Below are positions 26,116 through 33,807 of a stretch of DNA of 64,000 nt, in pieces. The position numbers and the translations under genes are program-made. The notes beneath the pieces were generated by a model. That model saw only the letters and a list, made by a program, of their open reading frames with translations, was not told the origin of the DNA and made no database searches. Each line of letters starts with the position of its first letter. Positions within the stretch are counted from its first letter, which is position 1. Source of the stretch: Pseudomonadota bacterium (GTDB lineage Bacteria; Pseudomonadota; Gammaproteobacteria; Steroidobacterales; Steroidobacteraceae); the NCBI GenBank assembly GCA_023391335.1, contig JAEWBG010000028.1:62001-126000 (forward strand). Direction: 5' to 3'.

Positions 26116-26535
26116 TCACTCAGCAGGTTTCTTCTTCACCGGTTTGACGATCCACTTTCCCGTTGGCGAGTGGTAAACGTCCATATTCCACGGCTCTAAG
26201 ATCTCCTTGAGTACCTCATCGATACGGCTGGCTTTCGGAAGGGCCACGAGGGTCATCGTGGGAGGAAGATTCTTCTTCTTGTAAGCGATCGGGAATCCTT
26301 TTTCTTTCAAGCCCTCCAGAATCGACGCGATCGTATTACCTTCCTGGAACAGCATGTCGACAGCCGCTGGGTCGCTCTCTTTGGACTGGCTCATATCGAC
26401 CATCGTTGCGTCCGCAACGCCGGCATTCGACAGGCTGCCGGTCGGATCCATACCGCCATAGTTTTCGGTGCCTGAAAGCGCCGCCGTCGATGTCAGCAGC
26501 AAGCCCATTGCGATTGCCAGGTATGAGCGGGACAT
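26116..26535 (-). CDS. Secreted STN-like protein, paralogue 3
   Basis: The 139-residue precursor has a signal peptide (YLAIAMGLLLTSTAAL) and the same core as the other two: DPAAVDMLFQEGNTIASIL, KEKGFPIAYKKKNLPPTMTL, then RIDEVLKEILEPW and SPTGKWIV. It is the first of the trio, 52 bp after the tonB-like stop. The frame is open upstream, but the ATG at 26535 has AGGAGA at good spacing. The three mature proteins are clearly related over about 80 residues, which points to local gene duplication. Confidence 0.75.
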   Translation of the reverse strand: MSRSYLAIAMGLLLTSTAALSGTENYGGMDPTGSLSNAGVADATMVDMSQSKESDPAAVDMLFQEGNTIASILEGLKEKGFPIAYKKKNLPPTMTLVALPKASRIDEVLKEILEPWNMDVYHSPTGKWIVKPVKKKPAE

Positions 26536-26587
26536 ATGGTTCTCCTGTCTCGGCCAATCAGAATATGCAGTAAATCGAACTCGTCGC

Positions 26588-27307
26588 TCAGTGTCGGCGC
26601 CGGATCCCACCGATATTGATACGGAAGGTCACGCCGTAAGGCAAACAGACCGCCACAGGCTTACCCTCTCGCATCGCCGGTGCGAATACGTAGTCCCAAC
26701 CTAAGTCGACCGCGGCCTGGTCGAGCCGATGGTATCCGGAGCTCTGTGCAAGCTCCACGTTCGTGACCTTCCCTTGTTCGGAAATGCAGATCCTAACCAC
26801 AGGTCGCCCCGACTCTCGGTAGTAGACGGATGCGGGTGGATAGCGATCTCTTATGTGCGGGCGCGAGACGACCCGCGGCTTGGTGATGGGACCAAAGCCC
26901 TGATCGCCCTCTGCTGTTGCGGGCTCTGGCTCAACCTCTTGGGGCGGTTCGGGAGCCTGAATGTGAATCGCGCGGCTGGCTTCCTCTGGGATCGCGACCT
27001 GTACGTTCGGTGCGGGGATTTCCATGAGCGGCGTTTCGTTGAACGCGTCGTCCAGCAATTCCGGCATCGGTGGAGGTGGCGGCGGATCTACGGGCTTCTG
27101 GCGCGGAATGAAGGACACATCGAGACTGCTCCATAGCGATTCGTGTCCGATCGGCATCAGCGATGCTAGATAGTAGATGGCGACCACATGAAGCGCGCCG
27201 ATGGCAACAAACACGCCGGTGTCACGCAGCGAAAATGTCCGCCTATACGTTGCAAACGCGCGTGCGGCGCCGATGCTTGGCGGCTCAGCGATCTCGAATG
27301 TCGGCAT
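26588..27307 (-). CDS. TonB-like energy transducer
   Basis: The 239-residue protein has a single N-terminal membrane helix (TGVFVAIGALHVVAIYYLASL). A proline-rich periplasmic spacer follows, with PVDPPPPPPMPELL and several acidic Pro stretches. A C-terminal TonB domain has YPPASVYYRESGRPVVRICI, the segment VAQSSGYHRLDQAAVD-like and YGVTFRI. TonB passes proton-motive-force energy from ExbB/ExbD to outer-membrane receptors. No exbB/exbD or receptor gene is adjacent. The ATG at 27307 was chosen over an upstream in-frame start because it begins right before the family-like region. The STN-like trio follows it in an apparent operon. Confidence 0.85.
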   Translation of the reverse strand: MPTFEIAEPPSIGAARAFATYRRTFSLRDTGVFVAIGALHVVAIYYLASLMPIGHESLWSSLDVSFIPRQKPVDPPPPPPMPELLDDAFNETPLMEIPAPNVQVAIPEEASRAIHIQAPEPPQEVEPEPATAEGDQGFGPITKPRVVSRPHIRDRYPPASVYYRESGRPVVRICISEQGKVTNVELAQSSGYHRLDQAAVDLGWDYVFAPAMREGKPVAVCLPYGVTFRINIGGIRRRH

Positions 27308-27405
27308 CGATGTAAGTGCTCGTCGCGGCGGGAAATCCTTCTGGACGGATCTCCTTCCGGCCAGGCGTCGACTGCAGCATAACAACGCGCCTCGGGGGAA
27401 TCACT

Positions 27406-27464
27406 ATCGGTTGATCACGACCCGAGCTTGCGCAAGACGTCACATTGATCGGTTGACCGATCAA
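27406..27464. promoter_or_regulatory. Perfect 20-bp palindrome and repeated half-site upstream of tonB-like gene
   Basis: TTGATCGGTTGACCGATCAA at 27445-27464 is a perfect inverted repeat with 9-bp arms and a 2-bp centre. The core ATCGGTTGA also occurs at 27406-27414, exactly 42 bp (about four helical turns) before its copy at 27448-27456. The site lies about 140 bp upstream of the tonB-like ATG and 20 bp past the CAP gene stop. Its form suits a dimeric repressor such as a TetR-type protein; the regulator is unknown. Confidence 0.6.
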
Positions 27465-27484
27465 AATCTTTTGTAAAAACAACC

Positions 27485-28315
27485 CTAGCGTGGGCGACCG
27501 AACGTTTGCGACCAATACACTCCAGACTCGCTCTTCGGATTCAGGGCGAATGCGATCCCCATCTGGGTATAAACCGGGTTCATGAGATTGGCGCAGTGCC
27601 CTGGGCTTTGGATCCAACCGGCGACCACCGGATCGATCTCGCGATATCCCGCGGCGATGTTCTCCGCCACTGCCCGCCATTTGTAGCCAACGCGCGTGAT
27701 GCGATCGGAAGGACGGCTGCCATCCGAGCCTTCATGGGCAAAGAAATTGTGCATGGCCATATCGGTCGCATGGATCTGTGCTGCCTGATCTAGCAGTACT
27801 GAATTTTGCAGCGGAGGAGCTGGGCCAAATACAGTTGCGCCGCACTTACGCGGCTTGGCTCTGGCCTCATTGACCAGGGCAAGCGCACGCCGCCGAATTA
27901 CATCGATGTTCTGCATCGGTGTTTCCGCAAACGGCTTCGCCAGCACGATCCAAACCTCGCCGCCTTTGCGCACAGCGCCAATCTCAGTGAAGTCCTTGTT
28001 CAGAACGTTTGCGCAGTAGTTCTTGGCGAGTATGTCGCGAGCTTCGGCATCGCTTCTCACGCCGGAGACGCGCATGGAAGCTGAGTTCACGACCCGGTAC
28101 TGCGCGCGTTCGACGGCATCGCGCAGGCGCCCGCCCTTGGCCCATTCGCTCGCGATCGCATCCATTCCTTTGGTCTGTTTGAGAGGCGAGGTGCCCGCAC
28201 GGCCTTCGCATCCTGCACGCCGAATCGCGTTTACCTGATCGATTAGATCAGCCTTAGCCGGAGCAACGGCGGCCAGCAACGCACACGCGCTCAGAAACAG
28301 CGTGGAGACGTTCAA
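27485..28315 (-). CDS. Secreted protein with tandem CAP (SCP/PR-1) domains
   Basis: The 276-residue precursor has a signal peptide (NVSTLFLSACALLAAVAPAKA). A degenerate CAP-like domain follows (about residues 25-140), then a complete CAP domain with HNFFAHEGSDGSRPSDR, AENIAAGYREIDPVV and SPGHCANLMNP. CAP proteins are secreted and of diverse, often unknown function. The proposed start is TTG at 28313-28315, overlapping the ligase stop (TTGA), because it places the signal peptide exactly at the N-terminus. The frame is also open to 28516, but those residues are Arg/Ser-rich. It probably ends a ligD-ligase-CAP operon. Confidence 0.75.
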   Translation of the reverse strand: MNVSTLFLSACALLAAVAPAKADLIDQVNAIRRAGCEGRAGTSPLKQTKGMDAIASEWAKGGRLRDAVERAQYRVVNSASMRVSGVRSDAEARDILAKNYCANVLNKDFTEIGAVRKGGEVWIVLAKPFAETPMQNIDVIRRRALALVNEARAKPRKCGATVFGPAPPLQNSVLLDQAAQIHATDMAMHNFFAHEGSDGSRPSDRITRVGYKWRAVAENIAAGYREIDPVVAGWIQSPGHCANLMNPVYTQMGIAFALNPKSESGVYWSQTFGRPR

Positions 28316-29397
28316 GCGTGCGCTGCGTGTTCCGACTGAACGATGCGGCGAACCAGTTGGGCAGGGCGAGCTGGAAGCTGCAGCTGTTCGAACGTGCATT
28401 GACGCGGTGCCTTGTCGGGTCGCCATCTGACCAGTTTTGTGCCGTGGCGAAAGCGATCGCCGGAGACGTGATCGTAACGGACTTCGACGACCAGTTTGGG
28501 TGCGAGGGGCTCCCACTCGCTCGAGCGTTCCGTGCTCCAGCGGCTGGGCGCGCCAGGCGCATTGCCCGTGAAACCCGGGGCCTGGATGAGCTTCTCGAGC
28601 TTGCGCGTGAGTTCTTTACGATCCTCGCGCGCAAGCGAAGACGTGAATCCAACGTGATCGAGTTTGCCTTCGGCGTTGTAAAGACCCAGCAATAAAGATC
28701 CGACTTCGCGCGAGCCGCTTGCGTAACGAAATCCGCCGACCACGCAATCGGCTGTGCGGAGCCTTTTGACTTTCAACATTGCGCGCTCGCCGCAGAGGTA
28801 AGCGCCATCCAAGCGTTTGGCGATGACGCCGTCGAGTGCACCGCCGGTGCGTTCAAGCCACTTCTGCGCATCTCGATACGAACGGGTGTACGGGCTCAGA
28901 CGCAACATGCCTGCATCCGGCAGATCATTGAAGAACTCTTCGAGCGCTGCACGACGCATGGTTAGCGGCTCATCAAGCATCGAACGGCCGTGCTCATCGA
29001 GCAAGCAGTCGAATAGCACGAGAATCGCAGGTGTTTGTTGCGAGAGTTTGCGAACGCGGCTTGCCGCCGGGTGCAATCGCATTTGCAACGCGTCGAACGA
29101 GAGCGAATTGCCGATGGGAATCGCCAGTTCCCCGTCGATGACGAAGCGCTCGATCGGCAGCGTTCGCAAGGCTTCCAGCACTTCGGGAAAGTAGCGTGAC
29201 AATGACTTACCGGATTTTGCGCGCAGTTCCACTTTGTCGCCGTCGCGAAAGGCGAGACAGCGAAATCCATCCCACTTCGGTTCGAACTGCCAGCCTGCGT
29301 CGTTGGGGAGTGCCTCGACAAGCTTGGCCTCCATTGGCGCGGTCGTAAGTGGAATCGAATCGACAGCCTTTTTCTGTGCTCGCCTCTTTGTCGCCAT
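28312..29397 (-). CDS. ATP-dependent DNA ligase (LigC-like, single ligase module)
   Basis: The 361-residue protein has the adenylation domain with catalytic K41 in EPKWDGFR, the IDGEL motif, the DGVIAKRLDGAY region and a lysine motif LKVKRLRTADCVV. A C-terminal OB-fold is visible. It matches the ligase portion of LigD without the nuclease or polymerase parts, similar to LigC proteins of bacterial end joining or excision repair. It starts 9 bp after the full LigD gene, so the two ligases are co-transcribed. Confidence 0.88.
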   Translation of the reverse strand: MATKRRAQKKAVDSIPLTTAPMEAKLVEALPNDAGWQFEPKWDGFRCLAFRDGDKVELRAKSGKSLSRYFPEVLEALRTLPIERFVIDGELAIPIGNSLSFDALQMRLHPAASRVRKLSQQTPAILVLFDCLLDEHGRSMLDEPLTMRRAALEEFFNDLPDAGMLRLSPYTRSYRDAQKWLERTGGALDGVIAKRLDGAYLCGERAMLKVKRLRTADCVVGGFRYASGSREVGSLLLGLYNAEGKLDHVGFTSSLAREDRKELTRKLEKLIQAPGFTGNAPGAPSRWSTERSSEWEPLAPKLVVEVRYDHVSGDRFRHGTKLVRWRPDKAPRQCTFEQLQLPARPAQLVRRIVQSEHAAHA

Positions 29398-29406
29398 GAC
29401 AGCACC

Positions 29407-32166
29407 TCACGTCGACGCGTGTGCTGCAGAGTCGGAGCGGCGTGACGCGCGTTTACTGCTGCCGCCGTTGACGAACTTACGAATCGCATCTTCGAGCGAA
29501 CGCTCGCTATCGCAATATTCTTCCCACGCTTTGGTCTTGGCGAGCAACGCTGGCACGCTGCGCAGGGTGTACTTCTGCGGATCGAGGCCAGCTTTTACCT
29601 GCGACCATGTCAGCGGCATCGAGACCGGTGCGCCCTCGCGCATGCGTGGCGACAGCGGCGCTACTGCTGTGGACATACGATCGTTGCGCAAGTAGTCGAG
29701 GAAGATCTTTCCATCGCGCAGCTTCTTCGACATGTTGATCAAGTAGCGGTCCGGGCTGTCTTCTGCCATGCGCGCGCACACACCTTGTGCGAAAGCCTTC
29801 GCTTCAGGCCAATTCAGTTTGCGATTCGATTTCGCCAGTGGCGTGACGACGTGCAGTCCTTTGCCGCCCGTGGTTTTGCAGAACGTCACGAGGCCCAATG
29901 CTTCGAGCCGCTCCTTCATTTCCTTCGCCGCCGCGATGACCATGTCGAAAGCGACGTCCGGCGCAGGATCGAGGTCGAACACCAATCGGCCCGGGACCGC
30001 AGGCTCGTAAGGTTGGCAATTCCATGGATGCAATTCGATCGCCGCGACCTGCGCCACCGCCGCAAGGCCCTCGATGCGATCGATCTGCAGATAGGGCTTG
30101 CGGTCTCCCGAGACTCGCGTGAGCGTAATCAGATTCGAAGTGCCCGGCATCGCATGCCGTTGAAAAAAGCGTTCGCCAGCGATTCCATCGGGTGCGCGAA
30201 TGATCGAACAGGGCCGGCCTTCAATGTGCGGCAGCAACCATTCGCCCACCGTTTCGAAGTAGCGCGCCAGCTCCAATTTCGTGATGGCCTTGATAGTGCG
30301 TGCACTGGGCCAAAGCTCTTTGTCTGGATTTGAGATCGGCACCCCCATCACAACGGAGTCCTTTGCATCGGACTTCGTGCGCGTGTTGCCTTTGGATGAA
30401 GGTTGCTTTTTCGCGTGCTTCGGCGCGGGCTTTGCGAGCTTTTGCTGCGATTGAGCGGGAGTTTCTGCTTCCACTTCTTGCGCAGGCTTATCTTCGCGCA
30501 ATCCTTTGTATGCGGCCTGGCGCACGTTGCCATCGCCCGTCCAACCGGCGAACTCGATTTCCGCCACCAGCTCAGGTTTCACCCAGCGAACATCCGCTTG
30601 CTTGCGCGGTGCATTCTTGCCGCCAAATGGACTGACATCCGTCGTCAACGCTTTGAGCTTTGGCGCGAGGAGCTTGACCTTATCGCGTCCGAAACCGGTG
30701 CCGACGCGACCGACATAGACCAAGTGCTCGCCGCGATGCACGCCGACCAGCAATGAACGCAGCTGTCCCGATGCATGCGTCCATCCGCCGATCACGACTT
30801 CGTGCCCGGCGCGGCATTTCGCTTTGACCCAGTCGCCGACGCGCCCTGAGCGATACGGTGCATCCAAGCGCTTGGAAATGATGCCTTCCAAATTCATTCG
30901 GCACGCCGACTCCAGCACCGCATCGCCAGCGGTGATGAAGTGGTCGACATATTTGATCAGAGATTCATCGCAGGCATGATCTGAGACGAACTCCTGCAAT
31001 CGCGCCTTGCGATCTGAAAGCGGCAAGCGGCGCAAATCGTCGCCTTCGACGAACAGCAAATCGAAAACGAAGAAGACCAAGTTTTTGGTATTCCCGTCGG
31101 ACAGTGCCGCCTGAAGTGCGGCAAAGTCAGGGGCGCCGTTGTGATCGAGCGCGGCGACCTCGCCGTCGATCAGGCAATCGGGCAGGGCTCTTGCGGCGGC
31201 CACGATCTCGGGAAATTTCGCTGACCAGTCCAATCCCTTGCGCGTCTTCATCGTAGCCCTGCCATTCGCAACGCGCAGTTGCATGCGATAGCCGTCGAAT
31301 TTCACTTCGTGTGCCCATTGGCCTGCGTTCGGGGGGCGCTCGACCGATTTGCACAACTCCGGCTCGACGAAATCCGGCGGCGCCTTGCCGTTCTTCTTGC
31401 GTGCAGATTGCTTGCGCGTTGAAGACGACGAGGATATGCCTCGCTTCGTCGCTCCGGTTTGCTTGGCCGCAGCCTTCGCTGCGACTGGATCGCGGTTGGA
31501 CGCCTCTTTCGAATTCCAGATCGCATCGGGGCGCGCGTTCTTCTTCGTCTCGAGCATGAACGGTTTGGGTCCGCGGCCTTTGCCTGCGGCGATCTGGGCC
31601 ATGCTACGACCCGATGCCACGGAGCGATCTTCGGCCATCATCTGTTCAGTTGCGTCCGCGCCGGCCGCGAATTCGTCGTGATGCTTGATCAGCAACCAAT
31701 TGGTGCGCTTGCCGCCGTACCGATCGTTGCGCATTCGCACGATGACGTAACTGCCCTGTAGTCGATCGCCCTCGAGCGTGAACTTGAGTTCACCTTTGCG
31801 AAGTTGCTCTTGCGGTGACTTGTCTCCAACCGGTTCCCAGAAACCTCGATCCCAAAGTTGCACCGTCCCGCCGCCATACTGACCTTTCGGGATCGTGCCC
31901 TCGAAGTCGCCGTAGTCGAGCGGATGATCTTCAACCTCCACGGCGAGCCGCTTGTCTTTGGGATCGAGCGACGGCCCTTTCGTGACGGCCCACGACTTGA
32001 AGACGCCATCGAGCTCGAGACGCAGATCGAAATGCAAGCGGGTGGCCGCATGCTTCTGAATGACGTAGCGCAGTTGCTGCGACTTCTTCACCGGCAGCTT
32101 CCCGCTCGGCTCGGCAGTCTTGCTGAAATCGCGCATCGCGCGGTATTTCGATAACTTCGCAGCCAC
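29407..32166 (-). CDS. ligD: Multidomain non-homologous end-joining DNA ligase D
   Basis: The 919-residue protein has three domains in the order phosphoesterase (about 1-190, with the His-rich RLHFDLRLE), ligase (about 280-560, catalytic K289 in EVKFDGYR) and polymerase/primase (about 640-900, with LVFDLDPAP and TTGGKGLHVV). Lys/Ala/Ser-rich linkers lie between them. LigD processes and seals double-strand breaks together with Ku. No Ku gene is in the window. The GTG at 32166 has GGAG seven bases upstream; an ATG ten codons later is the alternative. Confidence 0.93.
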   Translation of the reverse strand: MAAKLSKYRAMRDFSKTAEPSGKLPVKKSQQLRYVIQKHAATRLHFDLRLELDGVFKSWAVTKGPSLDPKDKRLAVEVEDHPLDYGDFEGTIPKGQYGGGTVQLWDRGFWEPVGDKSPQEQLRKGELKFTLEGDRLQGSYVIVRMRNDRYGGKRTNWLLIKHHDEFAAGADATEQMMAEDRSVASGRSMAQIAAGKGRGPKPFMLETKKNARPDAIWNSKEASNRDPVAAKAAAKQTGATKRGISSSSSTRKQSARKKNGKAPPDFVEPELCKSVERPPNAGQWAHEVKFDGYRMQLRVANGRATMKTRKGLDWSAKFPEIVAAARALPDCLIDGEVAALDHNGAPDFAALQAALSDGNTKNLVFFVFDLLFVEGDDLRRLPLSDRKARLQEFVSDHACDESLIKYVDHFITAGDAVLESACRMNLEGIISKRLDAPYRSGRVGDWVKAKCRAGHEVVIGGWTHASGQLRSLLVGVHRGEHLVYVGRVGTGFGRDKVKLLAPKLKALTTDVSPFGGKNAPRKQADVRWVKPELVAEIEFAGWTGDGNVRQAAYKGLREDKPAQEVEAETPAQSQQKLAKPAPKHAKKQPSSKGNTRTKSDAKDSVVMGVPISNPDKELWPSARTIKAITKLELARYFETVGEWLLPHIEGRPCSIIRAPDGIAGERFFQRHAMPGTSNLITLTRVSGDRKPYLQIDRIEGLAAVAQVAAIELHPWNCQPYEPAVPGRLVFDLDPAPDVAFDMVIAAAKEMKERLEALGLVTFCKTTGGKGLHVVTPLAKSNRKLNWPEAKAFAQGVCARMAEDSPDRYLINMSKKLRDGKIFLDYLRNDRMSTAVAPLSPRMREGAPVSMPLTWSQVKAGLDPQKYTLRSVPALLAKTKAWEEYCDSERSLEDAIRKFVNGGSSKRASRRSDSAAHAST

Positions 32167-32508
32167 AGGCGTTCTCCGCAGAGCGTTTCTAAGGTTATGT
32201 GAGAACGTTCCTCTCGGGCTCTGCGTTCCGGGGTAAAGGGTGCCAGTGACGGGTGACAGGCGACGGGCAAGACTGTTGCTTGATGCCTTCCAACGACCCT
32301 CTCGCGAAGAGGGTAGCTGCTCTCTGACGGGTCACCGGTCACGCGTCACTCGTCACACTTATCACTTTCATGGTTTCAAGTACTGGCGCCCTCGAGGCTC
32401 CGCCTTATACTCCGCGCCTTCCCGATGCGCTCGAGCGCTCGTGCTTTACGCGGCACGCGGCTCGTTGCATTTCTCAATCAGACATTTCCCACAGAGCGAT
32501 GAAAATAG
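32167..32508. other. Divergent intergenic region between ligD and rdgC, with GTGAC-word element E
   Basis: This 342-bp space contains a palindromic element at 32238-32358. The left arm (32243-32267) has GTGAC words with two variable bases. The right arm (32328-32358) has GTCAC words at a 7-bp period, at least four in a row. A CCCTCTCGCGAAGAGGG hairpin lies at about 32291-32308 between the arms. Unlike most other elements in the window it lies between divergent genes. Near rdgC a TATACT hexamer at about 32407 may be a -10 box; no clear -35 is seen. Confidence 0.55.
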
Positions 32509-33423
32509 ATGTGGTTTAAGAATCTCTTGATCTATCGCCTGGATCCGAACTTTTCCGTATCGGCTACCGAGCTCGAAGAGAAATTGGCAGCGCGCAGTCT
32601 GCAGCCGTGCGGCAGTTTCGATATGCAAAGCCGCGGCTGGGTGCATTCCAGTCCTGCGCAGCGCTATGTCCACACGAGTCATGGTCAGCATTTGATTGCG
32701 CTCGGCATCGAGCAAAAGCTGCTGCCCGCCTCGATCATTCGACAGGTGGCGACAGAACGCGCCAAAGAACTCGAACAACAGCAAGGCTATCCGGTCGGTC
32801 GGCGCCAGATGCGCGAGTTGAAGGAACGCGTCACCGAAGAACTACGCGCTCGTGCACTTACGCGTCGCACCACGACACGCGCGTGGATCGACCCGAAAAA
32901 TTTCTGGTTCATCGTCGATGCTGCCGGCGGTGCTCGCGCCGATGCGGTGACTGAAACACTTCGCGACACGCTCGGCAGCCTGCCTGTGCAGCTACTCGAC
33001 GTCGAACGCTCCCCGCAAACTTCGATGGCCTCATGGATGATGTTGGGCGATGCGCCACTGCGATTCGTCATCGATCAGGATCTGGAATTGCAGGCGGTCG
33101 ATCAAAGCAAAGCATCGATCCGTTATGCGCGTCACACGCTCGATGGCAAAGAGATCAAGGCGTATTTGAGCGCTGGCATGTACGTCTCGCGTTTGGGGCT
33201 CACGTGGAACGATCGCATCTCGTTCGTGCTCACCGAAAAGCTGCAAGTCAAACGCGTTGAGTTCGTTGGCATTTCCAACAGCAAGTCCGATGAACAATCG
33301 GCGCTGCCGCCGGAGGAGCAGTTCGATATCGATTTCGCACTGATGTGCGGGGAGCTGTCGAAGCTGCTGAGCGATCTCGTCGAGGCACTGGGCGGAGAGA
33401 CCGCGCGCGCTGCGGCGGCTTAG
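32509..33423 (+). CDS. rdgC: Recombination-associated protein RdgC
   Basis: The 304-residue protein matches RdgC throughout: MWFKNLLIYRL at the N-terminus, GWVHSSPAQRYVH, RRTTTRAWIDP and the C-terminal DFALMCGELSKLLSDLVEALGG. RdgC forms a ring dimer around double-stranded DNA and limits RecA-mediated recombination. The length is normal. It diverges from ligD and is followed by repeat C2, then the trp leader. Confidence 0.95.
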   Translation: MWFKNLLIYRLDPNFSVSATELEEKLAARSLQPCGSFDMQSRGWVHSSPAQRYVHTSHGQHLIALGIEQKLLPASIIRQVATERAKELEQQQGYPVGRRQMRELKERVTEELRARALTRRTTTRAWIDPKNFWFIVDAAGGARADAVTETLRDTLGSLPVQLLDVERSPQTSMASWMMLGDAPLRFVIDQDLELQAVDQSKASIRYARHTLDGKEIKAYLSAGMYVSRLGLTWNDRISFVLTEKLQVKRVEFVGISNSKSDEQSALPPEEQFDIDFALMCGELSKLLSDLVEALGGETARAAAA

Positions 33424-33430
33424 GCACAAG

Positions 33431-33556
33431 AGATATCTCCACGGAGGACACTGAGAACACGGAGATTTAGAACTCCTTTTGGAGCAGAGGCGCGATTGGC
33501 GCGATGCCTTTGCCTGATCGTCATCTCCGTGGCCTCCGTGCTCTCCGTGGAATATT
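33431..33556. repeat. Palindromic CACGGAG-word element C2
   Basis: The left arm (33431-33466) carries CCACGGAG, a degenerate CACTGAG and CACGGAG at about 9-bp spacing. The right arm (33521-33556) has CTCCGTG three times in inverted orientation. It lies just after rdgC (stop at 33423) and ends about 20 bp before the trp promoter. The rest of 33424-33807 is the trp leader region, annotated separately. Confidence 0.7.
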
Positions 33557-33577
33557 TCCGGCTTCAGGGGTTTCGCC

Positions 33578-33606
33578 TTGACGACCTGGGAGCCCGCCGG
33601 TAATAC
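33578..33606 (+). promoter_or_regulatory. Promoter of the trp operon
   Basis: A -35 box TTGACG (33578-33583) and a -10 box TAATAC (33601-33606) are separated by 17 bp. The predicted transcription start is near 33613, only about three bases before the leader-peptide ATG at 33616. I see no clear TrpR operator overlapping it. Confidence 0.7.
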
Positions 33607-33615
33607 TCCGGCGCC

Positions 33616-33666
33616 ATGAACACGCCCGCTTCTGCAACACACCGCTGGTGGTGGCGCCTCTCATAA
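33616..33666 (+). CDS. trpL: trp operon leader peptide
   Basis: A 16-codon reading frame, MNTPASATHRWWWRLS, carries three consecutive Trp codons, the hallmark of a transcription-attenuation leader. A CCTCTC/GAGAGG hairpin (33657-33662 with 33668-33673) surrounds its stop codon and could act as pause hairpin. The Trp codons can also pair with CACCACC near 33701. The ATG lies about three bases after the predicted transcription start and has no Shine-Dalgarno sequence, so translation may be leaderless. Confidence 0.85.
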   Translation: MNTPASATHRWWWRLS

Positions 33667-33721
33667 GGAGAGGGCCACTGGAACTGCTGGGCGCTTAAAA
33701 CACCACCGCTGACGAATCCAG

Positions 33722-33757
33722 AAAACCCATCTCCGCGCATCCGGGGATGGGTTTTTT
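33722..33757 (+). terminator. trp attenuator terminator
   Basis: A 10-bp stem (AAAACCCATC at 33722-33731 pairing with GATGGGTTTT at 33746-33755) with a 14-base loop is followed by a run of T residues (33752-33757). This is a classic intrinsic terminator between the Trp-codon leader and trpE. Low charged tRNA-Trp should stall the ribosome on the WWW codons and favour an alternative fold that skips it. Confidence 0.85.
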
Positions 33758-33807
33758 ATCGCCTCTCGCCCGGACTTGAGCGAAGTCCCCCGACGAGGAA
33801 TTGAAGT

